Shown here: in pieces, positions 32,495 through 42,229 of the stretch | How the letters are laid out: each line of letters opens with the position of its first letter | How positions within the stretch are numbered: position 1 is the first letter of the stretch | DNA from: Bacteroidota bacterium | GTDB taxonomy: Bacteria; Bacteroidota; Bacteroidia; AKYH767-A; OLB10 | NCBI GenBank assembly: GCA_016717725.1 | Contig: JADKFA010000015.1 | Location: forward strand, 21,831-85,830 | DNA length: 64,000 nt | Direction of reading: 5' to 3' | Notes under the pieces: generated by a model | Databases searched by the model: none | Seen by the model: the letters and a program-made list of their open reading frames with translations, nothing else | What the model was told of the DNA's origin: nothing | Made by a program: the position numbers and the translations under genes

Positions 32495-35005
32495 TTACTT
32501 CCTTACCACTTCCTTCTTTGTCGATTTCAAATCTGCATCCCTTCCATTTCCGTTCATCACAATTGCATTTTTTACTTTTTGTGAGGTAAGGGCTACTTCT
32601 AGAACTTCCGACATATTTTCAACATAATGGAAGGTGAGATCTTTTAAATAATCTTTCTTGATGTCTAAAATATCTTTTTCATTGTCGACGCAAAGAATAA
32701 TTTCTTTGATGCCGGCGCGTTTTGCTGCCAGAATTTTTTCTTTGATTCCACCAACGGGTAATACTTTACCACGCAAGGTGATTTCGCCGGTCATTGCTAG
32801 CTTGTTTTTTACTCGGCGTTGTGTAAATAAGGAAGCTAATGAGGTGAGCATGGTAATTCCAGCCGACGGACCATCTTTCGGTATGGCGCCTTCGGGAACG
32901 TGCATATGTGAATCCCATTCATCAAAGTAACTTGACTTAATTCCGAATTCTTCGGCGTGTGCTTTTAAATAAGCTAATGCAATTACCGCCGATTCTTTCA
33001 TCACATCTCCTAAGTTCCCTGTAAGTGCTAACTTGCCACTTCCTTTGCTGATGGATGATTCGATGAATAAAACACTTCCTCCATTTGGACTCCATCCTAA
33101 ACCTGTCACTACTCCAGCAGTTTCATTATTGATTAATTTGTCGAGGATAAATCGTGGTGCGCCTAATGCTTTTCGTACATGCGTCTCCGTTACTTTGGAG
33201 GGTGCATTTTCATCCATGGCTACCATCTTCGCAATGGAACGAACTACGGAAGCAATGCATTTTTCTAAAGTACGTACTCCACTTTCCCAAGTGTATTGCT
33301 CAATAATTAATTTCAGCATGGGTTGAGGAATGGCTAATTGTCCTGCTTTTAATCCATGTGCTTCGAGTTGCTTTGTTACTAAATGCTTTTGTGCAATATG
33401 AACTTTCTCCTCGATGGTATAACCGCTGATATTGATGATTTCTAATCGATCTAACAATGCAGGCTGAATCGAATTCATTGAATTCGCAGTAGCGATGAAT
33501 AATACTTTGCTTAAGTCATATTCAATCTCTACATAGTTATCGTAAAACGTTGTGTTTTGTTCTGGATCCAATACCTCCAATAATGCAGAGGAAGGATCAC
33601 CATGAAAATCATTCGTCAACTTGTCAATCTCATCTAAAATAAAAACGGGATTGTTTGATTTCGCTTTCTTCAAATTTTGAATGATACGTCCGGGCATAGC
33701 GCCGATATACGTTTTACGATGTCCGCGAATTTCTGCTTCATCTCTCATTCCACCCAACGACATACGCACATATTTTCTTCCCAATGCTTCGGCAACCGAT
33801 TTTCCCAAGGAAGTTTTTCCTACTCCGGGAGGACCTACCAAACACATGATGGGCGACTTCATATCCTTTTTCAATTTGATCACCGCTAAATATTCGAGAA
33901 TACGATTCTTTACTTTCTCCAAACCGTAATGATCGCGATTTAAAATTTTCTCTGCGCGTTTTAAGTCGTAAACATCCGTGGTATGTTCTTCCCAAGGAAG
34001 CTCGAGCAATAACTCGAGGTAATTCATGGTCACTGAATATTCAGCAGCGGCGGGATTGATACGATTCAATCGATCCATCTCTTTATTAAAAACTTCTTCC
34101 ACCGACTTATTCCATTTCTTCAACTTCGCACGTTCGCGCATCTCCGAAATTTCTTTGTCGGGCGTATTGCCACCTAGCTCTTCTTGAATTGTTTTTAATT
34201 GTTGATTTAAAAAATATTCGCGTTGTTGTTTATCGAGATCTGTTTTTACTTTACTCTGGATTTGATTTTTCAACTCCAGCATTTGCAATTCCTTGGTAAG
34301 ATGCTCAAGTACGCGTGTCGCACGGTCTTTCAAATCGTTCATCTCTAAAAGCATTTGCTTCTTTTCTACATCCGCATTCATGTTGGAAGAAATGAAGTTG
34401 ATAAGGAAAGACGGACTCTCAATATTGCGAATTGCAAAACTTGCTTCCGAAGGAATGTTTGGCGACTGTTCAATGATCGCCATGGAAATATCTTTTAACG
34501 AATCAACGATAGCATTAAACTCTTCATCCTTCTGAATATTAGGAACATCAGAAAACGCTTCTACCTTCGCTTTCAAATACGGTTCATCTTGTACGATATC
34601 GCCAATTTTAAATCGACGTTTTCCTTGAATGATCACGGTCGTGTTTCCATCGGGCATACGCAACATGCGTAAAATTTGTGCGATGGTTCCAATGTTATTC
34701 AGATCCGACAACTTCGGATCTTCGATACTCACATCTTTTTGTGAAACCACACCAATGATGCGATCACTAGCATAAGCATCTTTAATGAGTTTGATGGATT
34801 TATCGCGACCTACCGTAATTGGAATTACAACACCAGGAAAGAGAACTGTATTTCGTAATGGCAGCACCGAAACAATTTCCGGCATCTGCTCATTATTCAT
34901 CTGTTCTTCGTCCTCATTGGTCAACAGAGGTATCAATTCCGGCTCGTCGTCGCTGATGGGCATCTGACCAATAGGCAGTTCATTATTATCGAATTGTGAT
35001 TTCAT
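32495..35005 (-). CDS. lon: Lon protease
   Basis: 836-aa ATP-dependent serine protease of the cytosol. N-terminal substrate-binding domain with VLPLRNTVLFPGVVIPI, Walker A GPPGVGKT (about 391-398), Walker B VFILDEIDK, and a C-terminal protease domain with catalytic Ser at about 714 (KDGPSAGITM) and Lys at about 757 (GGIKEKILAAK). It degrades damaged and regulatory proteins. A Lys-rich tail ends KSTKKEVVRK. Intact, no frameshift. Confidence 0.97.
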   Translation of the reverse strand: MKSQFDNNELPIGQMPISDDEPELIPLLTNEDEEQMNNEQMPEIVSVLPLRNTVLFPGVVIPITVGRDKSIKLIKDAYASDRIIGVVSQKDVSIEDPKLSDLNNIGTIAQILRMLRMPDGNTTVIIQGKRRFKIGDIVQDEPYLKAKVEAFSDVPNIQKDEEFNAIVDSLKDISMAIIEQSPNIPSEASFAIRNIESPSFLINFISSNMNADVEKKQMLLEMNDLKDRATRVLEHLTKELQMLELKNQIQSKVKTDLDKQQREYFLNQQLKTIQEELGGNTPDKEISEMRERAKLKKWNKSVEEVFNKEMDRLNRINPAAAEYSVTMNYLELLLELPWEEHTTDVYDLKRAEKILNRDHYGLEKVKNRILEYLAVIKLKKDMKSPIMCLVGPPGVGKTSLGKSVAEALGRKYVRMSLGGMRDEAEIRGHRKTYIGAMPGRIIQNLKKAKSNNPVFILDEIDKLTNDFHGDPSSALLEVLDPEQNTTFYDNYVEIEYDLSKVLFIATANSMNSIQPALLDRLEIINISGYTIEEKVHIAQKHLVTKQLEAHGLKAGQLAIPQPMLKLIIEQYTWESGVRTLEKCIASVVRSIAKMVAMDENAPSKVTETHVRKALGAPRFILDKLINNETAGVVTGLGWSPNGGSVLFIESSISKGSGKLALTGNLGDVMKESAVIALAYLKAHAEEFGIKSSYFDEWDSHMHVPEGAIPKDGPSAGITMLTSLASLFTQRRVKNKLAMTGEITLRGKVLPVGGIKEKILAAKRAGIKEIILCVDNEKDILDIKKDYLKDLTFHYVENMSEVLEVALTSQKVKNAIVMNGNGRDADLKSTKKEVVRK

Positions 35006-35231
35006 TTTCTAAATTTATGTCAGTTTGGCAGTAATAAGGGGAAAATTAGCAAAATCCACCCTATTTCAATCATTATGCCAATGGGAATTCATCTTTTTAT
35101 TGTTTTTTGAGGCTCTAAATCGCTTTCTGAAGATGGAATGATTACTGTCAGTAGGTCCATCCACTTCGAAATGAAATTACTTTCAACCATGTGTTTAAAA
35201 CCCATTATAAAACCATCTAAAAAGAAAAAAA

Positions 35232-36364
35232 TTATTTTTCTTCAGCGTGTGGATGTAATTGCATCAAATACAAATGACTCAAAATATTTTTATCGGCTTC
35301 GGTCATGACTATATTTCTGCGGATCATCACTTTTTCTGCCAATTGAATAGCCTTATCAATCACAAACATTTCTGATGCATGATCGGATCCCCAACTGAAA
35401 GAGGGTACCATCTTAGGAGGAAATCCAGCACCAAAAATATTTGCAGAAACACCAATTACGGTTCCAGTATTAAACATGGTATTGATGCTACATTTACTGT
35501 GGTCGCCCATAAATAATCCACAAAATTGTAATCCAGTTCCTTTGAAATCATTCGCCATATAATTCCAAATTTTCACTTCCGAATAATTATTCTTCAAATT
35601 TGAAGTATTTGAATCAGCGCCAATATTACACCACTCACCGATTACTGAATTTCCTAAAAATCCATCGTGTGCTTTGTTACTATTTCCATACACGACCGAA
35701 TTACTAATCTCACCTCCTACTTTCGAACCCGGACCAATGGTCGTCGCACCATACACCTTTGTGCCCATCTTCAACACACCTTGCTCGCCTAAGGAAAAAG
35801 GTCCGCGCACCATACTGCCTTCCATAATTTCTGCATCTTTTCCGATGTAGATGGGTCCGGTGGAAGCATTTAAGATAGCGCATTCTACTTTATTTGGTAA
35901 GCAATAGAAAATCGTAACGCAAAGCGGCATCGTTCAAGGTAAATATGTCCCATGGATGCTGAATCAAATTCAATTCACCCGTGTACTCAACGGATTCAAA
36001 ATTCTTAAATACTTTTAAACTCTCCATGCCCACGAGTTGATCGCGATGCACACCGGCAGCAACGACACGATCTTTATACAAAATTTGTTGTCCGACTTTC
36101 AACGACTGTATCATTCTCAAAATTCCATCATCGGGAAGCAAGGCTCCGTTGATTACCAAACACTCAGTTCCACTAGCCAGCGGATATCGGCCAGAAAGAT
36201 AAAATTGAGTTAACGATCCCGAAGTTCCTTTGGGAATACCCAACAGCAATTCCCATTTACTTCCTTGTGGTTAAAATTCCACAGCGTAAGTCACCCACAG
36301 GACGTGTAAAAACAAAGGGCAATAATTGATCACGGTACTGATCGTCAGCGAGTATTAGTTGCAT
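35232..36364 (-). pseudogene. GlmU-like sugar nucleotidyltransferase family gene, broken
   Basis: Three frames make one gene. The N-terminus from ATG 36364 reads LILADDQYRDQLLPFVFTRP then VGDLRCGILTTR, and hits a stop at 36257 after an indel near 36260. The second frame (36249-35890) covers LLGIPKGTSGSL through LNDAALRYDFLLLTK. The third (to 35232) begins at VECAILNASTGPIYIG and forms a left-handed beta-helix acyltransferase region with many hexapeptide turns. Between parts two and three, relatives carry (from memory) about two dozen residues that are missing here, so the second break is more than a one-base shift. Bacteroidota GlmU family proteins are thought to make or modify a nucleotide sugar; the exact substrate is unsettled. 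Confidence 0.8.
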
Positions 36365-36885
36365 AGTCTATCCAATTATGCAGTGAAATTAATATATAAA
36401 AAGCAATAATCGAATAAATTCCTTTAAAATATTACCTCGTATAATTGTCGCGAGGCTTCGTGATTAGATTAAAATTAAATTAATGAATACTTATTACTCG
36501 AATTGAAAACAAATTTCTTTCGCATTAAAGATTTAGCCTCTCCAATCAGTTAAGACAGGCGGGCATCGTTTATAGAAAAAAACGACCGGGGGGTACCCGG
36601 GGTCAAATTCCTTAACTTAATGACATTAGCCTCTCCCATCGCGACCCTCTCCATCCTCTCCTAAAGACGAGGACAAGGATCGCGAAGGGTTATAATGTTC
36701 TAAAATTCCTCAAGTGCAATTGTGTTTTATTGAATCTCAAGTATTTTATGGGTAGATACTTTAAAAAAATAAGAAGCTTCAATAAAAGTTCTTTATTCAA
36801 AAAAAATCACATAAAACAAAAAGAAAAGAACAGAATATTGTTTATTCATCCCTTCAATTCAGTTGAATTTATGATCTTCGCAGCC
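36365..36885. other. Intergenic region with repeat copy B
   Basis: A 521-bp region. It holds a dispersed repeat (36449-36543), a GGGTACCCGGGG hairpin (about 36588-36602), a TTAACTTAATGACA phrase shared with 14.6 kb, and a CTCTCC-rich stretch to 36670. The open frame from 36730 is an upstream extension of the TPR gene and is not used as its start. Confidence 0.6.
36449..36543 (-). repeat. Dispersed repeat element, copy B (inverted)
   Basis: Reverse complement of this segment aligns with 14645-14737 over about 93 bp with roughly three-quarters identity by eye. Strong matches are at the two ends. Confidence 0.65.
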
Positions 36886-38394
36886 ATGCAATTGAATAAA
36901 ATAAACAGGCTACTTTTCATCCTTCTATTGCTGGTTTGTCCGAGCCAGTTGAAAGCTGATTATGTGTGGACACACAACTGCCTAAAAGGGTATGAAGCGG
37001 TCATTGCTCTCGATTTTGAAGCAGCCGACAACTTCCTCTTAAAAGAAAAAAGAGAACACCCCGAAAATTTATTAATTCTGTACATTGAAAGTCAGATGGA
37101 TTTAATAAAATCGTTTGTTGATGAAGATGAAATTGCATTGGATGGAATAAAATTGCGTAATGAGCAACGCATTGAAATTTTAAAGAAGCATAAAGGAAAA
37201 TCGCCTTACCAACGGTTATGCATAGCCGAAATGTACATTCAAGTAGCCATTGCAAGAGCACGTAAAGAAGAATTTTTTGGGGCTGCGTATGACATTCGCA
37301 AAGCTTTCAAATTATTGGAAGACAACCAAAAAGTGTATCCTGCGTTTTCGCCCAACTTAAGAGGACTGGGACTCATCCATGCTGCCATTGGAACCATCCC
37401 CAAAAACTACCAATGGGTGGTTAATCTCATCGGATTAAACGGAACAGTGCAACAAGGATTAAGCGAATTAAAAAAACTTTTAGCCTCCACCTATAAACAA
37501 GAAGAATACGCTTACATGCGCGACGAAACCATTATGGTACTCACTTTTCTAGAGCTAAATTTAGGAAAAGACAAAGATAACGAGCTCATTCGAAAAAGAT
37601 TTTATCCGGTCAAAGACATCGAACACAAACCCTTGCTCCTCTTTTCAAAAAGCATCTTTCATTTTGCTGCTGCAGAAAATGACAGTGTGATTGAGTTATT
37701 ATCGGAAAGTAGAAAAGTGGTCAAGAATCAACCCTTACACTACCTTCATTTCATGGAAGGGAATGCACGTTTGTACAATATGGATTTTAGCGCCGAAGCA
37801 CTTTTCAATACCTATTTGCAGTCGTACAAAGGCAGTACCTATGTGATGTCGGCCCGACAAAAAATTGCATGGATCCATTTATTACAAGGAGACGAAGTTG
37901 GATATAAAAAATACATTGCTCGCTGCACGCCACAACGCAAGACCGAAGAATTAACTGACGAAGACAAAGCAGCCATTAAGGAAGCGACTACCAAAGAAAC
38001 TCCACATCCATTGCTCCTAAAAGCCCGACTACTTTTTGATGGTGGTTATTATTCAAGAGCGTTGAACGAGCTTGCCGGAAAATCGTTAAACCAATTTCAA
38101 GGCATCAAACCACAACTCGAATTCACCTATCGACTAGCTCGTATCTTTGATAAGATGAAAAGAAATGACAAAGCAAAACAGCTTTATGAAACGACTTACA
38201 AGAACGGACTCAATCAAAAGTTCTATTTCTCATCCAGTGCAGCTTTACACCTAGCACAACTCTACGAAAACGAAGGCAACAATGAAAAAGCCCTTGAGTT
38301 CTATAAAAAAACACTAGCTCTCAGAGAACACGACTATCAAAATAGCATCGACCAAAAAGCGAAGGCTGGGCTAGGAAGATTAGAAGCGAAATAA
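36886..38394 (+). CDS. TPR-repeat envelope protein
   Basis: 502 aa from ATG 36886. The start is chosen because QLNKINRLLFILLLLV is a signal peptide, preceded by a TTCG-ending -7-like box five bases upstream; the longer frame to 36730 is AT-rich and lacks a start context. After cleavage near LKADYVW come helical tetratricopeptide-like repeats, clearest at the C-terminus (RNDKAKQLYETTYKNGL, NNEKALEFYKKTLALREHD). Probably periplasmic or outer-membrane-associated scaffold; no partner identified. Confidence 0.78.
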   Translation: MQLNKINRLLFILLLLVCPSQLKADYVWTHNCLKGYEAVIALDFEAADNFLLKEKREHPENLLILYIESQMDLIKSFVDEDEIALDGIKLRNEQRIEILKKHKGKSPYQRLCIAEMYIQVAIARARKEEFFGAAYDIRKAFKLLEDNQKVYPAFSPNLRGLGLIHAAIGTIPKNYQWVVNLIGLNGTVQQGLSELKKLLASTYKQEEYAYMRDETIMVLTFLELNLGKDKDNELIRKRFYPVKDIEHKPLLLFSKSIFHFAAAENDSVIELLSESRKVVKNQPLHYLHFMEGNARLYNMDFSAEALFNTYLQSYKGSTYVMSARQKIAWIHLLQGDEVGYKKYIARCTPQRKTEELTDEDKAAIKEATTKETPHPLLLKARLLFDGGYYSRALNELAGKSLNQFQGIKPQLEFTYRLARIFDKMKRNDKAKQLYETTYKNGLNQKFYFSSSAALHLAQLYENEGNNEKALEFYKKTLALREHDYQNSIDQKAKAGLGRLEAK

Positions 38395-38424
38395 TTGGTG
38401 AGTTGGCGTGGTAGGAGGTGGTTG

Positions 38425-38443
38425 GTCCCGATAGCTATCGGGA
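38425..38443. repeat. REP palindrome CCCGATAGCTATCGGG
   Basis: A perfect copy between the TPR and O-methyltransferase genes, followed by a GC-rich CGCTGCG-type run that recurs near 39.26 kb and 54.5 kb. Confidence 0.8.
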
Positions 38444-38522
38444 TGGTGGATTAATCAACGCTGCGATCGTTGCTAAACGCTGCTAACTCCGCGTTTAAAG
38501 ATTAATATTAATAAAACGAAAT

Positions 38523-39164
38523 ATGGAATTCATCTCCCCTGAAATACTTAATTACTGCGAGTCACATTCAAATCCAGAGTCGGAATTATTGCAACAACTC
38601 AATCGCGATACGTATGCAAAAATTTTAAATCCACGCATGCTGAGTGGACATTTGCAAGGTCGGTTTTTGGCTATGATGAGTCAGATACTTCGACCTAAAA
38701 ACATTTTAGAAATTGGCACTTACACAGGCTATTCTGCTCTTTGCTTATGCGAAGGATTGGTTGAAGATGGAAAACTCATCACTATCGACATCAACGACGA
38801 ACTCGAATCATTTTCATCCAGCTTCTTCAAGAAAAGCAAGTACGAAAAAAATATAGAAGCACGAGTTGGCGATGCGTTGCAAGTTATTCCAACACTGGAT
38901 ATCCTTTTTGATTTAGTATTTATCGACGCCGACAAACCATCATACAGTTTATATTTTGACTTAGTCATCGACAAAATGAGAAGTGGTGGAATCATCATTG
39001 CGGATAATGTACTGTGGAGTGGACATATTTTAAAACCTGAAGCAGAACAAGATTTTGATACCAAATGCTTGCACCAATTTAACGAAAAAGTAAAAAATGA
39101 TCCACGAGTTACGGTGACGATGTTGCCGGTGAGGGATGGAGTGAGTCTTATTCGAAAGATGTAA
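38523..39164 (+). CDS. Class I SAM-dependent O-methyltransferase
   Basis: 213 aa, catechol/caffeoyl-CoA O-methyltransferase family. SAM motif ILEIGTYTGYSALCL (about 60-75), metal-binding motif DLVFIDADKPSY (about 130-141), and ADNVLWSG late. It transfers a methyl group to a hydroxyl on a small aromatic or catechol-like substrate, which is unknown here. Standalone. Confidence 0.92.
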   Translation: MEFISPEILNYCESHSNPESELLQQLNRDTYAKILNPRMLSGHLQGRFLAMMSQILRPKNILEIGTYTGYSALCLCEGLVEDGKLITIDINDELESFSSSFFKKSKYEKNIEARVGDALQVIPTLDILFDLVFIDADKPSYSLYFDLVIDKMRSGGIIIADNVLWSGHILKPEAEQDFDTKCLHQFNEKVKNDPRVTVTMLPVRDGVSLIRKM

Positions 39165-39331
39165 ATGAATCTGGAACTATCTTTTTATGCTGCAGATTTT
39201 TAGATTTATTATGATTTTTTATGATTTTTATGATTCACCGATTGCGCTCGATAGGATGCTTCACGGATCGCTGCGGCCGCTGCGTTTTAAACTTCCCAAT
39301 AACCGTTAATTTCTTACTTTCGTCAATACCT

Positions 39332-40399
39332 ATGCAAGAGGACAATATTTCAAAGAAAAAACCGAACTTCCCCATCAACTCCGAGCTTCGGAAGTATTTA
39401 AGAGGTTATGGGCGGAAGTTTTCGGCTGACATGGAGTACGATGATTTATTGCGCTTTACGAATTCATTCCCTTACTATGACAAAACCGGAAAAGATACTT
39501 TATGGGAGACGGTTTATTTTGCACCTTCCGAAAACACTGCATTAAATTTTGCGCTTACCGGGATGTATGCTCAATTAAAAACAGGGGGTGATTTATCGGT
39601 TATTGAACATCTTTTTGCCGAGCGAATCGACTATTGCACTTTTGGAAATTCCAAGCCATTTAGAGTACGAATTGTAAATACATTGAACGACAACTTCGAT
39701 TATTTCTATATCAAGAAGGCAGATGCTTCGCGTATTTATGGTCTCGAACTAGAACATATCTTATCTCCCAATCGGATCAGTTACTTGGTAAGTGGAAATA
39801 CGCTTATTGAAGAGCATATTGCAGGAATTCCGGGTGATCTTTTTATTAAAGATCAGATGAAGAAAAAAGAGATCAATACTATTCGGATCGCAAAAGAGTT
39901 TGTTAAATTCAACGAACGTTGCTTTCTTCGTTTGTTGGGCGATATGCGTTCTTATAACTTCGTGATTGACATGACACCCGATTTTGAAGAGACGCATTAT
40001 CGGATCCGAGCCATTGATTTCGACCAACAAAGCTATGAAGGGAAGAAGTCGTTGTACATGCCACAGTTCTTTAAAGAAAATAATCCCTATGTGCAGTTAG
40101 CCATGCAATTGATGACACCTGAAACTATGCGTCAATATCAAATTGAAGAACGTACGTTAATAGCGAAACGCATCAAAGCAGGAAAAAGGATGTTGAAAGA
40201 CCTTCTCGATTGTATGAGTCATGATACCATCAGCACCTTAGAAAAAAAGAACCAACTGAAAGAAGAATTAAGTAAGCATTATGATAATCCGGCTTATCTC
40301 AAATGCAAGAATATGGGTGAAATTGTAAAAATGAGTCTAAAAGAAATGCTCCGACAGAACAAACATCATACAACATCAGCTAATAACAAAGTAAAATGA
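39332..40399 (+). CDS. Unrecognised protein with kinase-like catalytic motifs
   Basis: 355 aa from ATG 39332 (QEDNISKKKPNF); the frame extends 37 codons further upstream but that part covers a TACTTTCG -7-like box. I do not recognise the family. Near residue 200 is LLGDMRSYNFVIDMTP, and about 17 residues later RIRAIDFDQQ. These resemble the D-x4-N catalytic loop and D-F-x metal motif of protein-kinase-like folds. An upstream Glu/Lys pair cannot be assigned by eye. The rest is helical and charged, with no signal peptide or membrane segment. Function is inference only. Confidence 0.65.
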   Translation: MQEDNISKKKPNFPINSELRKYLRGYGRKFSADMEYDDLLRFTNSFPYYDKTGKDTLWETVYFAPSENTALNFALTGMYAQLKTGGDLSVIEHLFAERIDYCTFGNSKPFRVRIVNTLNDNFDYFYIKKADASRIYGLELEHILSPNRISYLVSGNTLIEEHIAGIPGDLFIKDQMKKKEINTIRIAKEFVKFNERCFLRLLGDMRSYNFVIDMTPDFEETHYRIRAIDFDQQSYEGKKSLYMPQFFKENNPYVQLAMQLMTPETMRQYQIEERTLIAKRIKAGKRMLKDLLDCMSHDTISTLEKKNQLKEELSKHYDNPAYLKCKNMGEIVKMSLKEMLRQNKHHTTSANNKVK

Positions 40400-40561
40400 C
40401 TCAAACTATAAATACAATAATTACCTTTGATAGATTATTTTCAGCTTCTTGCTGATTAAGTACAAACCAAAATTACCATCAAAACAAAAAATTAGTTTGC
40501 ATTAAACCATCTATTACAAAGAACATCTCAACACAACACATCTTAAAAAAAACGATAAACT

Positions 40562-40960
40562 ATGAAAAAATTAATTTGCATCCTAGTTGCCTTTGCAACA
40601 TTATCAGTAACACTTCCAGCTCAGGCACAGCAAGAAAGAAAAACACCACCAACACCAGAACAACGTGCCGAACGCAGAGCTAACCATCTCAAGAGCCAAT
40701 TGGTTTTAACGGAAGAACAGTATGCTCAAGTTAAAGCAGCCGCTCTTAAAATTGAGAACGAAAGAATTTCAAAAGATACGAAAAAGAAAGCGGGAGATGA
40801 TTTTGAAGTCGCACTCAAAGGTATTTTAAATCCAGAGCAGATGGAAAAATTTATGTCAATGAAAGAAGAGAGAAAAGAGAAAGTGAAAGCAAAAATGGAA
40901 GAGAAGAGAAATGAAGATAAGACGAAGAGTGAAGGAGCAGTGGAGGATAAGAAGGATTAA
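40562..40960 (+). CDS. Small secreted helical protein (Spy/LTXXQ-like)
   Basis: 132 aa. Signal peptide 1-22 (KKLICILVAFATLSV, cleavage after QAQ). The rest is a highly charged helical protein with two short repeats of an L-T/N-x-E-Q motif (LVLTEEQYAQV, ILNPEQMEKF), as in Spy/CpxP-type periplasmic stress proteins. The tail is Lys/Glu-rich. It is probably a periplasmic chaperone-like or metal-stress protein. Followed by a strong terminator. Confidence 0.75.
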   Translation: MKKLICILVAFATLSVTLPAQAQQERKTPPTPEQRAERRANHLKSQLVLTEEQYAQVKAAALKIENERISKDTKKKAGDDFEVALKGILNPEQMEKFMSMKEERKEKVKAKMEEKRNEDKTKSEGAVEDKKD

Positions 40961-41040
40961 TTTGAAAATGATATAATTTGAAAATTTGAAAATGTGTTAT
41001 TGATCATTTCTATTTCAAAATAATAAATCTAAAAGCCATA

Positions 41041-41077
41041 AAAAAACCGATCCACTATGATATACGATCGGTTTTTT
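41041..41077. terminator. Bidirectional intrinsic terminator
   Basis: Stem AAAAAACCGATC / GATCGGTTTTTT around a 13-base loop. A-tract and T-tract at either side serve the convergent genes ending at 40960 (plus) and 41155 (minus). Confidence 0.85.
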
Positions 41078-41154
41078 ATTTATCTTAATTAATCATAATA
41101 AATCATAAAAAATCTGCGGCTAAAAAACATTAATGTGCCAAAAAGCAATATAAG

Positions 41155-41472
41155 CTACTCAGAATCCTTCCACTTCCCGCAACGCTTCTCCCATTGCATG
41201 CGGCAACGCTCTTTTTCTTCGGGTGTCATGGATTCAAGTTTGCTTCGCATATGATCGGACCACGCGCCTTTCCATTTGTTTTTGAAATGTCCGCCCCCAC
41301 TAAATAAAATTTTGGATAAAAGTAAAAGTCCTAACGCTTGCCAAAAAGTGATGAATGGTAAATTAAAGAGTTCAGGCATCAGATGATTCCATAGAAATTG
41401 AAGCAAGAATCCGACTATGGCAACGAGTAGAGCAACGCCCAGAATTATTTTAAGTATACCTTTCATTTTCAT
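41155..41472 (-). CDS. Small membrane protein beside ECF sigma factor
   Basis: 105 aa. Two hydrophobic segments (about 7-28 and 40-57), then a charged C-terminal region with KSILFSGGGHFKNKW-like linker and a helical MTPEEKERCRMQWEKRC. The C-terminal tail has two Cys residues about 7 apart. It is 5 bp after the sigma gene, so co-transcribed. It could be an anti-sigma factor or an effector controlled by it; no zinc-binding anti-sigma motif (HxxxCxxC) is seen. Confidence 0.7.
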   Translation of the reverse strand: MKMKGILKIILGVALLVAIVGFLLQFLWNHLMPELFNLPFITFWQALGLLLLSKILFSGGGHFKNKWKGAWSDHMRSKLESMTPEEKERCRMQWEKRCGKWKDSE

Positions 41473-41477
41473 AATTC

Positions 41478-42089
41478 TTATTTTTTGTTTAATTCAATGG
41501 AGTCATCAAATAATTCTTTGTATAGAGAAGTAAGTCTTTTTCTTAGAAACTTCACCGCATAATGCTTCCTCGATAATAAAGTATTTATTGGAACATCGAT
41601 ATCGTCAGAAATTTCCTTGAAACTTTCTTGCTCTAACTCATGTCGAACAAAAACTTCTCTTTGTTCTGGAGGAAGTTCAGCCAACGCTTTTAATAAAGCC
41701 TCACGAATAAGTTCATTATCGGTCGATAAAAAACCAGGATCTTCACCAGCACCCAACAATTCTTCAATGAAAGATGAATTTTCACCTTCTTCATTAAAGC
41801 CTTTGCTTAAATCATCATATAATATAGGCTTATGCTTTCGGTAACGGTCGGTGATTTTGTTGCGTGCTACCCGAAAAAGCCAGGCAGCCATTTGTTCAAC
41901 AGGTTGTAAAACGCGATAGGTAGAAGTCAATTCAAAGAAAACATCTTGTAATATATCTTCTGCATCGGCACTTTCTTTAACTCGCGATCGGATGAAATCA
42001 AACAAGCGCTTACGATACAGTTGTACCGCATGCTGAATGGTTTCGTCCTGTTGGGTCATAGGGATTGAGTAGGATGGGTAAGTTGACAT
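41478..42089 (-). CDS. ECF-type RNA polymerase sigma factor
   Basis: 203 aa. Region 2 spans ADAEDILQDVFFEL and WLFRVARNKITDRYRKHK; region 4 spans LPPEQREVFVRHELEQES then an HTH. It directs transcription of a small regulon, possibly envelope-related since a small membrane protein follows directly. The start could be Met11 (MTQQDET) instead; both are in frame. Confidence 0.92.
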   Translation of the reverse strand: MSTYPSYSIPMTQQDETIQHAVQLYRKRLFDFIRSRVKESADAEDILQDVFFELTSTYRVLQPVEQMAAWLFRVARNKITDRYRKHKPILYDDLSKGFNEEGENSSFIEELLGAGEDPGFLSTDNELIREALLKALAELPPEQREVFVRHELEQESFKEISDDIDVPINTLLSRKHYAVKFLRKRLTSLYKELFDDSIELNKK

Positions 42090-42229
42090 TGCAAGAGTAA
42101 TGACGATTTGTCATTAATCCTATTGCATAAAATTTTAATTATTTACTGAAACGTAAAATTAGGCCGATGGAGGGTAATATTGCTTAAATTTGTGCGATTT
42201 CCAGTAAAACCCGAATACCTATTAATAAT

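Noticed and set aside
36730..36885. 52-codon upstream extension of the TPR gene
   Set aside because: AT-rich, without a start context; the signal peptide begins at the internal ATG 36886.
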